Shown: in pieces, positions 63,786-64,000 of the stretch
How positions within the stretch are numbered: position 1 is the first letter of the stretch
Layout of the letters: every line of letters begins with the position of its first letter
Assembly: GCA_020638465.1 (NCBI GenBank)
Contig: JACKIM010000001.1
Location: 2,120,354-2,184,353, forward strand
Direction: 5' to 3'
DNA from: Geminicoccaceae bacterium
GTDB taxonomy: Bacteria > Pseudomonadota > Alphaproteobacteria > Geminicoccales > Geminicoccaceae
Length of the DNA: 64,000 bases
Translations under genes and position numbers: made by a program
The notes under the pieces: generated by a model
The model's database searches: none
The model's input: the letters and a program-made list of their open reading frames with translations, nothing else
What the model was told of the DNA's origin: nothing

Positions 63786-64000
63786 ATGACCACCACACGC
63801 CCCGCGTGGGCCTATACGCTGCCGGCAGCCTTGCTGCTTATGGCTCCCTTCGACATCCTCGCGTCGCTGGCGATGGATATTTATCTTCCAGTCGTTCCGG
63901 CGATGCCGGGCGTCCTGAACACGACTCCATCCATAATCCAACTCACGTTGAGCTTCTACATGGTGATGCTCGGTGTGGGCCAAGTGATCTTTGGGCCACT
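63786..64000 (+). CDS. floR: Florfenicol/chloramphenicol exporter FloR, N-terminal part
   Basis: The first 71 codons are visible; the gene runs off the window. MTTTRPAWAYTLPAALLLMA, then PFDILASLAMDIYLPVVPAM and MVMLGVGQVIFGPL, match FloR as I know it, with a few substitutions (for example VLNTTPSIIQ). FloR is a 12-helix major-facilitator drug:H+ antiporter that expels phenicols. It is preceded by a leader peptide and hairpin and follows a relaxase gene, so it is mobile cargo. Confidence 0.93.
   Translation, partial: MTTTRPAWAYTLPAALLLMAPFDILASLAMDIYLPVVPAMPGVLNTTPSIIQLTLSFYMVMLGVGQVIFGP

Noticed and set aside
63690..63983. Minus-strand open frame opposite floR
   Set aside because: The plus strand encodes recognisable FloR; the antisense frame has no family.

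Overview
The window is GC-rich DNA whose protein families point to an alphaproteobacterium, most likely Rhodospirillales-like (PutP-type sensor kinase, MlaA/MlaC, phasin, alpha-glucoside ABC operon, metH with metF and an ArsR-methyltransferase). This is inferred from gene content only; I cannot name the genus. It divides into a chromosomal part (1 to about 41.3 kb) and a densely accessory part (about 41.4 to 64.0 kb).

Chromosomal part. It holds the 3' end of a Gfo/Idh/MocA dehydrogenase; a receiver, a small membrane protein and a symporter-histidine kinase; mlaA-mlaC; an RraA-like protein; a beta-CASP nuclease with a LOG-family protein; a phasin; a cell-wall hydrolase; a secreted protein with an Asp/Glu racemase; a cysteine hydrolase; dapB; and a DUF4332 gene. 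An IS66 element carrying an IS256 element lies just upstream of the DUF4332 gene. After it come DUF2244, nth, a complete alpha-glucoside uptake and hydrolysis operon with a palindromic operator, an HNH nuclease, a polyamine-type ABC operon without a binding protein, a Gfo/Idh dehydrogenase, metH, metF, an ArsR-methyltransferase and a large TIR-nSTAND protein that looks like a defence gene.

Accessory part. Between 41.4 and 47.5 kb is a graveyard of insertion sequences: three IS630 remnants, a second IS66 of exactly the same length as the first, IS1 and an IS200 remnant. Among them are an orphan hicB, a tRNA-Pro and two truncated genes (helicase, GIY-YIG). A four-unit tandem array at 44188-44574 has stems that change in a compensated way and looks like an undescribed structured RNA or palindromic repeat. 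From 47.9 to 54.0 kb is a candidate defence module: a PHP-ATPase of the TrlF type, a PLD-family nuclease, an adenine methyltransferase and a small ribbon-helix-helix-like protein. From 54.4 to 63.6 kb is the backbone of an integrative/conjugative or plasmid-like element: ardA, a frameshifted DUF6499/DUF2285 regulator, a GNAT acetyltransferase, a DUF2285 protein, a helix-turn-helix protein, repA with iteron-like repeats inside its 3' end, DUF2840, a TraF-type peptidase, DUF736, a lytic transglycosylase, a possible oriT and a DUF3363 relaxase.

The window ends inside floR (florfenicol/chloramphenicol exporter). It is preceded by a 9-codon leader peptide and a hairpin that resemble the cmlA attenuator, so a phenicol-resistance gene sits directly behind the mobilisation genes.
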